From: an uncultured Oscillospiraceae bacterium
Lineage (GTDB): Bacteria; Bacillota; Clostridia; Oscillospirales; Acutalibacteraceae
Length of the DNA stretch: 64,000 nt
Assembly: GCA_902490735.1 (NCBI GenBank)
Contig: CABUFC010000001.1
Span: forward strand, 186,001-250,000
Direction: 5' to 3'
The translations under genes were made by a program, and so were the position numbers. Shown piece after piece: positions 17,555 through 26,342 of the stretch. A model generated the notes under the pieces. It saw nothing but the letters and a program-made list of their open reading frames with translations. It had not been told where the DNA came from and did not search any database. Numbering within the stretch: position 1 is the stretch's first letter; each line of letters begins with the position of its first letter.

Positions 17555-18426
17555 ATGAAAGTATATAATTTGGGTTCTGTAAATATCGACTATGTATATA
17601 AAACCGATCATATTGTAAAGCCTGAAGAAACGTTATCGTCATATTCTTTAAGGGTTTATCCCGGAGGTAAAGGGCTTAATCAGTCGATTGCGCTTTCTCG
17701 CGCCGGAATTAAGGTTATTCACGGTGCACATATAGGTGAAGACGGCAAGTTTTTAATTGAAGCGTTAAAGCACTCCGGTGTTGATACTAATCGAATAAAA
17801 ATATCTAAAGAAAAAACAGGTCACGCAATAATACAGGTTGATAAAAAAGGTCAAAACAGCATTATTTTGTATGCGGGAACTAACGCTTTAATAGATTTTA
17901 AGTATATTAACACCTTTTTAATCGATGCAGAAAAAGATGATATTATACTTCTTCAAAATGAAACGTCCGGATTGGATGAAATTTTCAAAACAGCTTATAA
18001 TAAAGGAATGCAAATTGTTTTCAATCCTTCTCCGTTTGATAATTCAATTAAAAACCTGCCTCTTAACTTTGTAAAATATTGGTTTTGCAATGAGATTGAA
18101 GCCGGCGAGCTGTTCAACACTTCGGATCCTGAAGAAATACTTAAACGTTTTATTGAACAATATCCAAGCTCTAATTTATTTTGACTTTGGGTGACAAGGG
18201 CAGTATGTTTATAAATGCAAATGAAAAAATATATCAACCGGCAATTAAAACAAATATTGTTGATACAACAGCCGCAGGGGACACGTTTACAGGTTATTTT
18301 ATAAGCGCTGTTATAAATAAAAAAACAATTAAAGAAGCGATGCTTCTTGCGTCAAAAGCGGCATCATTTGCCATTTCAAAAAACGGTGCATCGGAATCGA
18401 TACCATATATTGATGAGATTAAATAA
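17555..18426 (+). pseudogene. PfkB/ribokinase-family sugar kinase, split by a frameshift
   Basis: The first part (17555-18184, ATG behind AGGAGG) carries the substrate-binding domain (NLGSVNIDYVYK, YPGGKGLNQSIALSRAG) and NPSP. It runs into TGA at 18182-18184. The remainder (18181-18426) is in the -1 frame: TLGDKGSMFI, then the catalytic loop DTTAAGDTFTGYF with the base Asp. Joined at about 18180 the two form a ~290-residue ribokinase-like protein, so one reading-frame slip separates substrate lid from active site. A TTG start overlapping the stop (TTGA) could in principle re-initiate. Sequencing error, real inactivation or slippage on the T-rich site cannot be told apart. Sugar specificity is unknown. 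Confidence 0.75.
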
Positions 18427-18429
18427 AAA

Positions 18430-18458
18430 AATGCGGAAAAAATTTCCGCATTTTTATT
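18430..18458. terminator. Bidirectional terminator between kinase and PHP gene
   Basis: ATGCGGAAA / TTTCCGCAT stem with A- and T-runs on opposite sides, lying between two convergent genes. Confidence 0.85.
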
Positions 18459-19485
18459 TTGTCCAATTTGTAAATGGATTTGAATCGGCGTGTTTACCGT
18501 ATTCATCAGTTATATGTATTCTAAAATAAGCGTCGTTTTCCGGAATATGGAAAGCACATTCTGTTACATAATCAACAGGTTCGTCCTTTGCCCAGTTGCC
18601 TTCGGCATTTATAAAGTTTGATGTTCTTGATTCGCCCATTAAGGCTATTTGTTTTACAGGAGATGTTTTTACATGAACCAGGTCATCTTCATCATCGTAG
18701 TAAGCATCTAAAATCGAAGGACCTTCCGACGAATAAAAATCTCCATTTAAAAGAGCTTTCGCTATGTTTTCGTATGTAAGACTCGGAGCTTTAATATTAA
18801 TCCAGCCGCCAAAAGAGTCTTTTCTGCCGTTGTGGTTATCATCTGCCGCAACATTATGAATGTATCTGCCGGCTCTTAAAAAATCATCAAAGATACTATC
18901 GTTATATTCGGTCCAACCGCCTACCGTTGACGCGTGATTGTAAATTTCAAATGCGTGCATTCCTTGGTATCCCATATAATCGGAATAGTTTTCAAACGAC
19001 CATTGCGGGTGATTATAAATAACGTAAAAACCGCAGTCGCGACCGATTTGCATCATTTCGCTAACACCCTTGTGTGTATATTTACGAATATAATCAGGTC
19101 TGTCTTCGTAAAAATCAGCTTGGTCGGCATAATATTTATTGTTATGGCTTAAAAGATATTTTTTGGTCCTGTTCCAAAACGGATCTTTGTTATTATCAGG
19201 CGATAATGAAATAAAGCCTATATGGCAGCAAATAGTCTGCGGCCAGCTGGTATTATCGTCATTTAAACCGACTTCATAGCCGTTTAAAGCGAGGAAGTTT
19301 TCATCGGTAAGGTCATTATGTGGAATTAAAATATCATGGTCTGTAAACGCGACAATCGAATATCCGCGTTTCATGTATTCTTCTTTGATTTTTTCAGGTG
19401 ACCATTGACCGTCGGATACAGTAGAGTGGCAATGAAGATTTGCTTTGTAAAAATTTCCTTCTTTTGGTAATAAATAATGTTTCAT
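18454..19485 (-). CDS. PHP-domain metal-dependent phosphoesterase-like protein
   Basis: 343 aa, cytoplasmic. The N-terminal PHP motif I is NLHCHSTVSDG (His18, His20), motif II FTDHD is at about 47-51, further metal ligands appear in YNHPQWS (about 178-184), and NVAADDNH (about 235-242) is the C-terminal ligand motif. This is the trinuclear metal site of the PHP superfamily (histidinol phosphatase and related phosphoesterases). The long form with extra C-terminal domain is common in Clostridia and has no assigned substrate. It has its own promoter. Confidence 0.8.
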   Translation of the reverse strand: MKHYLLPKEGNFYKANLHCHSTVSDGQWSPEKIKEEYMKRGYSIVAFTDHDILIPHNDLTDENFLALNGYEVGLNDDNTSWPQTICCHIGFISLSPDNNKDPFWNRTKKYLLSHNNKYYADQADFYEDRPDYIRKYTHKGVSEMMQIGRDCGFYVIYNHPQWSFENYSDYMGYQGMHAFEIYNHASTVGGWTEYNDSIFDDFLRAGRYIHNVAADDNHNGRKDSFGGWINIKAPSLTYENIAKALLNGDFYSSEGPSILDAYYDDEDDLVHVKTSPVKQIALMGESRTSNFINAEGNWAKDEPVDYVTECAFHIPENDAYFRIHITDEYGKHADSNPFTNWTK

Positions 19486-19503
19486 AAAATCATCTCCAAC
19501 GAA

Positions 19504-19532
19504 ATTTTATCACAATAGATTATTGCTGTCAA
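19504..19532 (-). promoter_or_regulatory. Promoter of the PHP-domain gene
   Basis: Minus strand: TTGACA (19527-19532), 17-bp spacer, TAAAAT (19504-19509), followed by GGAGATG as RBS. Near-consensus. Confidence 0.75.
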
Positions 19533-19615
19533 TAAAATTAATATAATTAAAATATTAATTTTTTTATAGTAAAATATATTATTAGTGAGTGAAAACATAG
19601 AGATCGTATTTGATA

Positions 19616-19655
19616 AAAAAGTGTGTGGAACTGAATCGGTTTCACACACTTTTTA
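19616..19655 (-). terminator. Terminator of the MMPL/xxxLxxG operon
   Basis: AAAAAGTGTGTG / CACACACTTTTT stem with GAAAC/G-rich extension around a short loop. A T-run follows on the minus strand, downstream of the gene ending at 19674. Confidence 0.8.
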
Positions 19656-19673
19656 TACTTATTTATGTAAATA

Positions 19674-21716
19674 TTACTTATCAGATATTTCGTCTGTGCG
19701 GTAGATAAACTTTACCTGACCGTCTGCTTTATCGCTGATTCCTGAGAAATTGCGGTATTTTTTTGAAACATCTGCGGAAGCTTTAATTCTTGTAACGAGT
19801 TTTTTCGCGTCGCCGTTTATAAGATTTGCTATTTTGCTTATTCCTTCAGTGTTGAATTTTTTAAGACCGTCTGATAACTGCATAGCGCCGTCTTTCAGCT
19901 TTCCTACACCGTCTGTTAAAGCGGGCGTTCCGTTTTTCATTTGCAGTATGCCGGCATAAAGTTCTGCCGTTCCGTCTTTTAGCTGTGATGTGCCGCCTTT
20001 CAGCGTAGGCATGCCCTTCGAAATACTGTTTGCACCGTCTGCCGCAGATGCGACGCCGTTTGTGTATGTCAGCAGTCCGAGATAGAAAGTGTTGTAACTG
20101 TCGAGCGATGCTTTAAGCGAGATAACCGATTTAGCACCGTTCGCAGCGGCGGTTAACTGCGCTTGCACTTCGTCTGAAGCCATTTTTTCCGAGATTATTT
20201 TATTTATCTGAAGTTCAAGCTGATTAGAAATAATTGATTTTACGGAATCGGTCTGCATTTGTGCATCGATTGCGCCCTCAATCTGTTCTTTCTGTGCTTT
20301 TGGTATCATATTTGCCGCAACTGCCGCGTCATAAGCTTCCTTTGTCATTTGACCGTTTGTGGCAAGGGGAATTACCTCTGCGGCAACCTGTTCACGGACT
20401 GCCGCCGTCACCTGATTTTTAATAATGCCACGGTTGGCGTTAACAGCTGCGGTAACCTGTGCAAGCGCTTTACTGTAAACTTCAGTTTGGTCAAGTGAAG
20501 ATATAACTTTATTCAGCGTTTCGGCATAGTTATCTATTGTTAATGCCGGAACGGATATACCTTTGGCGTTAAGCTGTGCGGATGCGGTGGCAAGCAATGT
20601 GTCAAAAACCTGTTTAGCACCGCCGTTCAGTTCTGTGTTATGTTTTTTAAGTTCATTGAGTCCGCCCGATAAATCCGAAATGTAGCCGTCAAGTTCACCT
20701 ACACCATCGTCGATTTTAGCAGTTGCTTCATTTAACTCCTTGGCACCTGATGCTATTTTCTCAATGCCGGTAACAAGTTCTTTGGATTTAGTGAGCAGTG
20801 TTGTAAGTCCGCCGTAAAGTTCGGAAGAACCGTTTATAAGCTTCTGCATACCGGCGGTCAATTCGTTTACAGAACCGGCAAGGCTTTCTACACTGTTTAG
20901 CTTTGAAGAATCGATTTGGTTAAACAGTTCGTTTGTAGCAACTGTAACTGTCATACCTAATTTGAAATTTTTAACATCTGCCGTTATTTCAACATAGTCG
21001 GGTATGTTAATTATATCTTTTGATATATCAAGATTACTTTGAAGACCCGGCATAGCAATGCCTATTACGGCGGTGCGGTTGCCGTCGTTTATCAATTTGC
21101 CGTTTAAAACCTCTACGTTGCTGAAAATATCATTGTTTAAAAGCATGCCCGTGAGCATTGCAAAAGGAACATATATTTTTTCTGATTTCCCGTCAATTGT
21201 TACGGTTTCATATTGGCGGTTGTCGTAATCAAATCTGATGGTGACTTTTCCGCTTTTACCTGCGATATCTTTTGGGGAAACAGGTTTTCCGTCAAGTTTA
21301 TAGGATACCGTAAGTCCTACCGGCAGTTCTTTTTCAATATTACCCTGATAATAAATGTCATTTCCTTTTGTGTCCCAAACAGTATTGTTTTCGCTGTCAA
21401 GGGTGTATTTTTCGTCACCTTTAACATTCATGATATTGGTAAGCTCGCTCTTGTCAGAAAGCTTGCTGTCTGCAGTAGTGTTTTTTATCCAATCGCTTAC
21501 AATGATTTTTTTAACCGAACCGTCCGCCCCTGCGAGAACATATACGGTTTCATACTTGCTGATATTATCAGATACTGTCTGATTGGATTCTTCGGATACG
21601 GTTTGTATCGGCGTTTCATCTTTATCCGAGTCCAATGCAAGTGTGATTCCTGCTGTGCCTATCAGTAATATAACGCTCAATATAATGCTTGTGATCCTAA
21701 TTGATGTATTCTTCAT
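19674..21716 (-). CDS. Secreted/membrane xxxLxxG heptad-repeat protein
   Basis: About 680 aa from the internal ATG (MKNTSIRITS); the first in-frame start (21731) overlaps the upstream gene end by 14 bp and is also possible. A signal peptide or membrane anchor (SIILSVILLIGTAGITLALDS) is followed by a beta-rich region. The C-terminal half has many leucine/glycine heptads (LKGGTSQLKDGTAELYAG, MKNGTPALTDGVGKLKDG), the xxxLxxG pattern also seen in YhgE/Pip-type proteins. No C-terminal membrane domain is evident, so it may be a surface or adaptor protein. It is coupled to the MMPL gene just upstream and probably works with it. Confidence 0.75.
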   Translation of the reverse strand: MKNTSIRITSIILSVILLIGTAGITLALDSDKDETPIQTVSEESNQTVSDNISKYETVYVLAGADGSVKKIIVSDWIKNTTADSKLSDKSELTNIMNVKGDEKYTLDSENNTVWDTKGNDIYYQGNIEKELPVGLTVSYKLDGKPVSPKDIAGKSGKVTIRFDYDNRQYETVTIDGKSEKIYVPFAMLTGMLLNNDIFSNVEVLNGKLINDGNRTAVIGIAMPGLQSNLDISKDIINIPDYVEITADVKNFKLGMTVTVATNELFNQIDSSKLNSVESLAGSVNELTAGMQKLINGSSELYGGLTTLLTKSKELVTGIEKIASGAKELNEATAKIDDGVGELDGYISDLSGGLNELKKHNTELNGGAKQVFDTLLATASAQLNAKGISVPALTIDNYAETLNKVISSLDQTEVYSKALAQVTAAVNANRGIIKNQVTAAVREQVAAEVIPLATNGQMTKEAYDAAVAANMIPKAQKEQIEGAIDAQMQTDSVKSIISNQLELQINKIISEKMASDEVQAQLTAAANGAKSVISLKASLDSYNTFYLGLLTYTNGVASAADGANSISKGMPTLKGGTSQLKDGTAELYAGILQMKNGTPALTDGVGKLKDGAMQLSDGLKKFNTEGISKIANLINGDAKKLVTRIKASADVSKKYRNFSGISDKADGQVKFIYRTDEISDK

Positions 21717-21717
21717 A

Positions 21718-23811
21718 TTATTTAACCTCAATTCTGCTATTAGTGTTTATTTTTGTCATACCAAGTGTTGTTTTGCAAATGATTTTATCAAAAAGCATAA
21801 ACATAGCCGGCAGTATCAATATAACAAGCAGCATACTTATTAGTGCGCCTCTTGCCATTAACATACACATAGAGCTTATAATTTCAATATCCGAATAAAG
21901 CGCAACACCGAATGTGGCGGCAAAAAGTCCCATTCCGGAAACAATTATGGACGGAATCGATGTGTAAAGCGCTGTCCAAACAGCAGTTTTTTTATCATTT
22001 CCGGCAATCCGCTCGGACTTGTATCTGGTGGTCATTAAAATGGCATAGTCAACGGTTGCGCCGAGTTGTATGGTACTTATACAAATCGGAGTAATAAAAG
22101 CCATACTCTGACCTGTATAATGAGGAATACCTAAATTTATAAAAATACCGAATTCAATTACGGCAATTAAGATAAACGGCAGTGAAATCGATTTTTCAAC
22201 AAGCAGAATAATCACAAAGATTGCAATTATCGAAACTACGGTAACTACTCTAAAATCGTGGTCTGTTGTTTCAATCATATCTTTCATACAAGGAGCTTCA
22301 CCTATTACCATTCCACCCTTGTCATAGCTCTTTACTATAGAGTTCAGCTTTGTTATTTGTTCATTTGCTTCGTCGCTTGCCGGTTTGTATTCGGAGTTTA
22401 TAAGCAGCAGTTCATAGCGGTCGCTTTTAAGTATGGATTTAATTCTTTCCGGCAATATTTCTTCCGGTACGCGAGAACCTATAACCGATTCAAGCCCGAG
22501 CACATATTTTACGCCGTCTACATTTTCCATTTCCGCCATCATATCTCTGACGGATTTTGAAGAAAGCTTAGAATTCGTTAAAATCATATGGGTTGAGGCA
22601 ATTCCGAAATCCTCACGAAGCTTTGAATTTGAAATAACATAATTTATATCGTCCGGCAGACATTCGCCCAGATCATAGTAAACTTCGTTGTTCGCCTTGT
22701 TATAACTGTAATATGCCGGGAAAATCATTATGGCGAAGATAATAAGAAAAACAGGAAACACAGTTACAATTTTCTTTGCAAATTTGCTCATATTAGGGAT
22801 AATTGAACGTAGCTTTGTTTTTTGAAGCGGTTTGTCGAGTACAAGGATTAAAGAGGGTAGAACGGTAACGCAACCGATAACCCCGAAAATTACTCCCTTT
22901 GCCATAACAATTCCCAAATCTTTACCGAGCGTAAAACTCATAAAGCAAAGGGCAATAAATCCGGCAATGGTGGTTATCGAACTGCCGACAACGCTTGTGA
23001 GAGTTTTTTGAATTGCGACTGACATAGCTTCTTTATTGTCCGAAAAAATTTCCCGTTGTTCATTGTAACTGTGCCATAAGAAAATAGAATAGTCCATTGT
23101 AACGGCAAGTTGCAAAACGGCGGAAAGAGCTTTAGTTATGTAGGATATTTCGCCTAAAAAAAAGTTTGTGCCGAGATTCAGAAGAATCATAGCGCCGATA
23201 GAGGTAAGAAAGACAATCGGAACAAGCCATCCGTCAAGCAATACAAACATAGCAATACAAGCGAGTATAACCGCAAGAGCCACATAAATCGGCTCTTCTT
23301 TTTCGCAAAGGTCTTTTAGATCGACTACAAGCGCAGTCATACCCGAAACATAGCACTGTCTTCCACAAATAGACCTGATTTGCTGTACAGCTTTCATAGT
23401 TAAATCGTCAGATGTTCCCGTATCGAAAAAAACCGCCATCATAGTGGAGTTTTCCGTATTGAATGCCGAATAAAATTCGTCAGGAAGAATTTCCATAGGA
23501 ACCGATAAATCTGCGAAAGAATCATACCAAAGCACTGTATCTACATGCTCAACTTCGGCAATCTTCTCTTTTAGCTTCGCAACATCCTTTTCAGGCATAT
23601 CTTCAAGAATAATAAACGAAAATGCACCCTTGTTAAAATCTCTTAACAATTCTTTTTGCCCTACGACTGTTTCCATATCGCTCGGCAGGTAGTTTAGCAT
23701 ATCATAATTGACTCGGGTAGCAAACATACCGATAACAGAAGGTATCATTAAAATAACTGTTAATATCAGTATGGGAATACGGAATTTTACTACCGTCTTT
23801 GAAAAATGCAT
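21718..23811 (-). CDS. MMPL/RND-family transporter
   Basis: 697 aa with the RND-like plan of two repeats. Each has one N-terminal membrane segment, an extracellular domain, and a cluster of five membrane helices (about 170-345 and 520-680). The sterol-sensing-like segments SAVLQLAVTMDYSIFLWHSYNEQ and ISTIQLGATVDYAILMTTRYKSE carry the membrane aspartates typical of MMPL proton-driven exporters. Substrate is unknown; lipids or amphiphilic drugs are usual. It has GGAGG upstream of its ATG and sits between a TetR gene and the xxxLxxG protein, all on the same strand. Confidence 0.85.
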   Translation of the reverse strand: MHFSKTVVKFRIPILILTVILMIPSVIGMFATRVNYDMLNYLPSDMETVVGQKELLRDFNKGAFSFIILEDMPEKDVAKLKEKIAEVEHVDTVLWYDSFADLSVPMEILPDEFYSAFNTENSTMMAVFFDTGTSDDLTMKAVQQIRSICGRQCYVSGMTALVVDLKDLCEKEEPIYVALAVILACIAMFVLLDGWLVPIVFLTSIGAMILLNLGTNFFLGEISYITKALSAVLQLAVTMDYSIFLWHSYNEQREIFSDNKEAMSVAIQKTLTSVVGSSITTIAGFIALCFMSFTLGKDLGIVMAKGVIFGVIGCVTVLPSLILVLDKPLQKTKLRSIIPNMSKFAKKIVTVFPVFLIIFAIMIFPAYYSYNKANNEVYYDLGECLPDDINYVISNSKLREDFGIASTHMILTNSKLSSKSVRDMMAEMENVDGVKYVLGLESVIGSRVPEEILPERIKSILKSDRYELLLINSEYKPASDEANEQITKLNSIVKSYDKGGMVIGEAPCMKDMIETTDHDFRVVTVVSIIAIFVIILLVEKSISLPFILIAVIEFGIFINLGIPHYTGQSMAFITPICISTIQLGATVDYAILMTTRYKSERIAGNDKKTAVWTALYTSIPSIIVSGMGLFAATFGVALYSDIEIISSMCMLMARGALISMLLVILILPAMFMLFDKIICKTTLGMTKINTNSRIEVK

Positions 23812-23880
23812 TGCATATCCTCCTAATTTAGTTTATATATGATATTATATAGCAGTACTCGAAAATAAATATAGATAAAA

Positions 23881-23915
23881 TTATGCTCGCGTCTGTTTTT
23901 TAGACACGAGCATAA
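23881..23915 (-). terminator. Hairpin after the TetR gene
   Basis: TTATGCTCG-GTCT / AGAC-CGAGCATAA, 13-15 bp with one mismatch and a 6-nt loop. It lies between the tetR stop and the MMPL promoter region. The T-run on the minus strand is short, so this may be a weak terminator or a partial attenuator letting some transcription enter the MMPL gene. Confidence 0.55.
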
Positions 23916-23935
23916 AAATGACTGATATTCTATAA

Positions 23936-24496
23936 TTAAACTTGTCCCTGTAAAAGAACTGCAATCTCTTCGGCAAAGTCTTTTTTAAGAAGAAAAATCC
24001 GGCGTATTTCATTTGCAAAATCCGCGCTCATTTCACAGTTAAGCCACTCTATCACAAGACCGAAACAAACACTTTTGTAATAGGTTATAATCGTCCTTTT
24101 ATCTGATTCACTAATCGGAATATCGTTAAGCGCCGTATTTACATAGTTGCAAACAAAATAATCGCTTACGGCCATTAGGTTTTTCTCAAAGACCTCTCTG
24201 TTTACCGAACGAAAGATATGCATAATCGGGCGTTTTTTTAGAGTGGTAAATTCAACCATTGCATCGAAACATTCAACAATAGAGGAAACGGAGGGGTATT
24301 TATTTATAATGGATTTCGATTCTTCTTCGATGATTTCCGCTATTAGGGCAGGCATACCGTCATAGTGATAATAAAAAGTGTTGCGATTTATGCCACACTT
24401 TTTAACAATATCTTTTATTGTTATCTGTGAAAGCGGATGCTCCTCCAACAACTCAATAAAAGTTTCTTTTATCGCTTTTTCCGTAAAATTTGCCAT
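23936..24496 (-). CDS. TetR/AcrR-family transcriptional regulator
   Basis: 186 aa. The N-terminal helix-turn-helix (about residues 24-45, ITIKDIVKKCGINRNTFYYHY) matches the TetR family; the C-terminal ~130 residues are a helical ligand/dimer domain. It is upstream of, and co-directional with, the MMPL and xxxLxxG genes, so it most likely represses them. The perfect palindrome at 24585-24596 in its own upstream region is a candidate operator. Confidence 0.85.
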   Translation of the reverse strand: MANFTEKAIKETFIELLEEHPLSQITIKDIVKKCGINRNTFYYHYDGMPALIAEIIEEESKSIINKYPSVSSIVECFDAMVEFTTLKKRPIMHIFRSVNREVFEKNLMAVSDYFVCNYVNTALNDIPISESDKRTIITYYKSVCFGLVIEWLNCEMSADFANEIRRIFLLKKDFAEEIAVLLQGQV

Positions 24497-24584
24497 AATT
24501 ATTACTCCAATTGTTGTTGATTTAAGAATAATCTAAATGTTTTTAACTATCTGCAAAAATTATACCATAAAAGAAATTAAAAAG

Positions 24585-24596
24585 AAACAATTGTTT
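24585..24596. promoter_or_regulatory. Palindrome upstream of the TetR gene
   Basis: AAACAATTGTTT is a 12-bp perfect palindrome near the presumed -35 region of tetR; a TATAAT-like -10 lies at 24562-24567 on the minus strand. It is a plausible autoregulatory operator. No other copy was found near the MMPL start. Confidence 0.35.
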
Positions 24597-24635
24597 AAAA
24601 AATCAAAAGCATATTTTACGGGCTCATAACAGTTA

Positions 24636-24748
24636 TAAATTTATCTGTTACTGTTTACTTGCAGAACATTTTGTTGTATAATCATTAACAGGGAAGTGAG
24701 TTCTGCGAGTTCTTCCCCGAAAACGCGGTTGAATAATCTGTTTTCTAT
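24636..24748 (+). pseudogene. Remnant of uvrB: promoter, RBS and a short internal fragment
   Basis: The sequence runs parallel to the region upstream of intact uvrB. TGTTTACTT...ATTTTGTTGTATAAT matches TGTTTACTT...ATTTTGTAGTATAAT, followed by a GGGAAGTGAG RBS. It then jumps to a piece encoding SEFCEFFPENAVE-stop-SVFYH, aligned with UvrB residues 75-92 (SEFREFFPNNHVEYFVSYY). About 230 bp of uvrB coding sequence are deleted, consistent with recombination between short GAATTT-like repeats. The 415-bp space from tetR to 24911 otherwise contains the tetR promoter, this remnant and the tail repeat. Confidence 0.7.
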
Positions 24749-24824
24749 CACATCTTATGCTTCTTAAATCCCCGTTTTATGCGGTTTTCCGGTACTTAAT
24801 AGTACTAAATAACACATAATAAAA
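24749..24824. repeat. Tail repeat, copy 1
   Basis: Begins CACATCTTATG directly after the UvrB-derived fragment and includes TTTTATGCGGTTTTCCGG and ACTAAATAACACAT. It matches copy 2 at 26243-26320 with scattered substitutions. It is not uvrB sequence and I do not recognise its origin. Confidence 0.7.
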
Positions 24825-24911
24825 CAAGATAAATCAAAAAATAATGTGACCCGAATTCGCGTAATGCGATAAAAAGGTGAAATATAAAATAACGGTATTG
24901 GAACGATAAAT

Positions 24912-26114
24912 ATGCAATCATTAAAGTATTTATATAAAATAGGCAGAGGCCCGTCGTCCTCACACACAATGGGTCCGTTTTTCGCGGCAAAGCAATTTTT
25001 GGCGGAAAACCCGAACGGGAAAGACTATAAGGCGGTTTTATATGGCTCTTTGGCAAAGACCGGTAAAGGGCATATGACAGACGTTGTTTTGCGTGACGCT
25101 TTCGTCGGTAAAAAGTTTTCGGTGGAATTTGATGAAATAACTCCTACTGAATATCACCCCAATATGATGGATTTAATGGTCTTGAATAACGGCAGTGTTG
25201 TTTCAAAAAAGCGGTATTACAGCATTGGCGGGGGCGAAATAATCGCCGAAGGCGAATCAAAGCACGAACATTCGGATATTTATGACTTGAATTCCTTCAC
25301 TCAGATCTCACGGTATTGCAGGAGCAATAATATTCGTATCTGGCAATATGTGGAGGAATGCGAAGGCAAAGATATTTGGAAATATCTTGAAAAAATCTGG
25401 GAAACGATGCAGAAAGCGATCATGAGAGGACTTGAAACCGAAGGTATATTACAAGGCGGGATAGGGCTTCAAAGAAAGGCAAAGTACCTATCTAGGCAAA
25501 GGCATATTGACGAAACAGAGGAAACAAAAACAAACCGTCTGATTTGCGCTTATGCTTACGCGGTAAGCGAAGAAAACGCTTCGGGCGGCGAAATAGTTAC
25601 CGCGCCCACTTGCGGTTCCTGCGGTGTTGTTCCGGCGGTATTAAAGTATCTTCAACAAAAGCGAAAATTTTCTGATGAAGAAATAATTCATTCTCTTGCC
25701 ACCGCGGGGATAATAGGAAACCTAATAAAAACAAATGCTTCTATAAGCGGTGCGGAATGCGGCTGTCAGGCGGAGATAGGTACCGCATGCGCCATGGCTG
25801 CTGCCGCGGTCTCCGAACTGTTTGAACTTGACCTTGAGCAGATAGAATACGCGGCAGAGATGTCCGTTGAACATCATTTGGGACTGACCTGCGACCCGAT
25901 ATTAGGGCTTGTTCAAATACCTTGTATAGAGCGAAACGCCATAGCGGCAATGCGGGCGTTAAACGCCGTTAATCTTTCTGATTTTTTGGCTGATTCAAGG
26001 AAAATCAGTTTTGATATGATTGTTGACACAATGTATGAAACCGGAAAAGATTTAAAGGTTATATACCGGGAAACCGCGGAAGGCGGAATGGCTAAAAAAT
26101 ATATTAAAGAGTAA
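24912..26114 (+). CDS. sdaA: L-serine dehydratase (L-serine ammonia-lyase), iron-sulfur type
   Basis: 400 aa, single chain. The N-terminal region has GRGPSSSHTMGP (substrate-phosphate loop of the beta domain). The C-terminal region has TAPTCGSCGVVPA, SGAECGCQAEIGTA and GLTCDPILGLVQIPC, which supply the cysteines for the [4Fe-4S] cluster. It converts L-serine to pyruvate and ammonia. It is shorter than E. coli SdaA (~454 aa), mainly between the two domains. The RBS (TTGGAACG) is weak. It is bracketed by two uvrB remnants, an unusual setting that suggests it arrived by recombination at this site. Confidence 0.88.
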   Translation: MQSLKYLYKIGRGPSSSHTMGPFFAAKQFLAENPNGKDYKAVLYGSLAKTGKGHMTDVVLRDAFVGKKFSVEFDEITPTEYHPNMMDLMVLNNGSVVSKKRYYSIGGGEIIAEGESKHEHSDIYDLNSFTQISRYCRSNNIRIWQYVEECEGKDIWKYLEKIWETMQKAIMRGLETEGILQGGIGLQRKAKYLSRQRHIDETEETKTNRLICAYAYAVSEENASGGEIVTAPTCGSCGVVPAVLKYLQQKRKFSDEEIIHSLATAGIIGNLIKTNASISGAECGCQAEIGTACAMAAAAVSELFELDLEQIEYAAEMSVEHHLGLTCDPILGLVQIPCIERNAIAAMRALNAVNLSDFLADSRKISFDMIVDTMYETGKDLKVIYRETAEGGMAKKYIKE

Positions 26115-26128
26115 TAAGTGGGTTTCAT

Positions 26129-26296
26129 ATGGACAAGTTTGTTTTACACTCAAATTATAAGCCTACGGGCGACCAGCCGCAGGCGATTGACAAATTAGTA
26201 AAAGGGCTTGAAAACGGCTTAGTTGAATACTTTGTTTCCTACCACATCTTATGTCTTAAAAATGCCCATTTTATGCGGTTTTTCGGGACTATATAA
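26129..26296 (+). pseudogene. Second uvrB 5' remnant fused to the tail repeat
   Basis: A 55-codon reading frame starts 14 bp after the serine dehydratase stop. Residues 2-31 (DKFVLHSNYKPTGDQPQAID...) match UvrB residues 3-32 almost perfectly. The frame then jumps to VEYFVSY (UvrB 86-92), missing ~53 codons with the ATPase Walker A, and continues into the tail repeat (HILCLKNAHFMRFFGTI, stop). Nucleotide identity to intact uvrB is high in the retained part. No promoter or good RBS precedes it. Confidence 0.85.
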
Positions 26297-26320
26297 CACT
26301 AAATAACACATCATAACACT
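26243..26320. repeat. Tail repeat, copy 2
   Basis: Starts CACATCTTATG at the same UvrB codon as copy 1 and shares TTTTATGCGGTTTTTCGG and ACTAAATAACACAT. The two copies are about 1.5 kb apart in direct orientation and flank the serine dehydratase gene. Confidence 0.7.
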
Positions 26321-26342
26321 AGAATAATTTATTTATTGCATA

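Noticed and set aside
20234..20498. Plus-strand frames within the heptad-repeat gene
   Set aside because: They are antisense shadows of the repetitive coding sequence.
24749..26320. Group II intron or IS element as source of the tail repeat
   Set aside because: No domain V-like hairpin, transposase fragment or terminal inverted repeat could be seen; origin left open.
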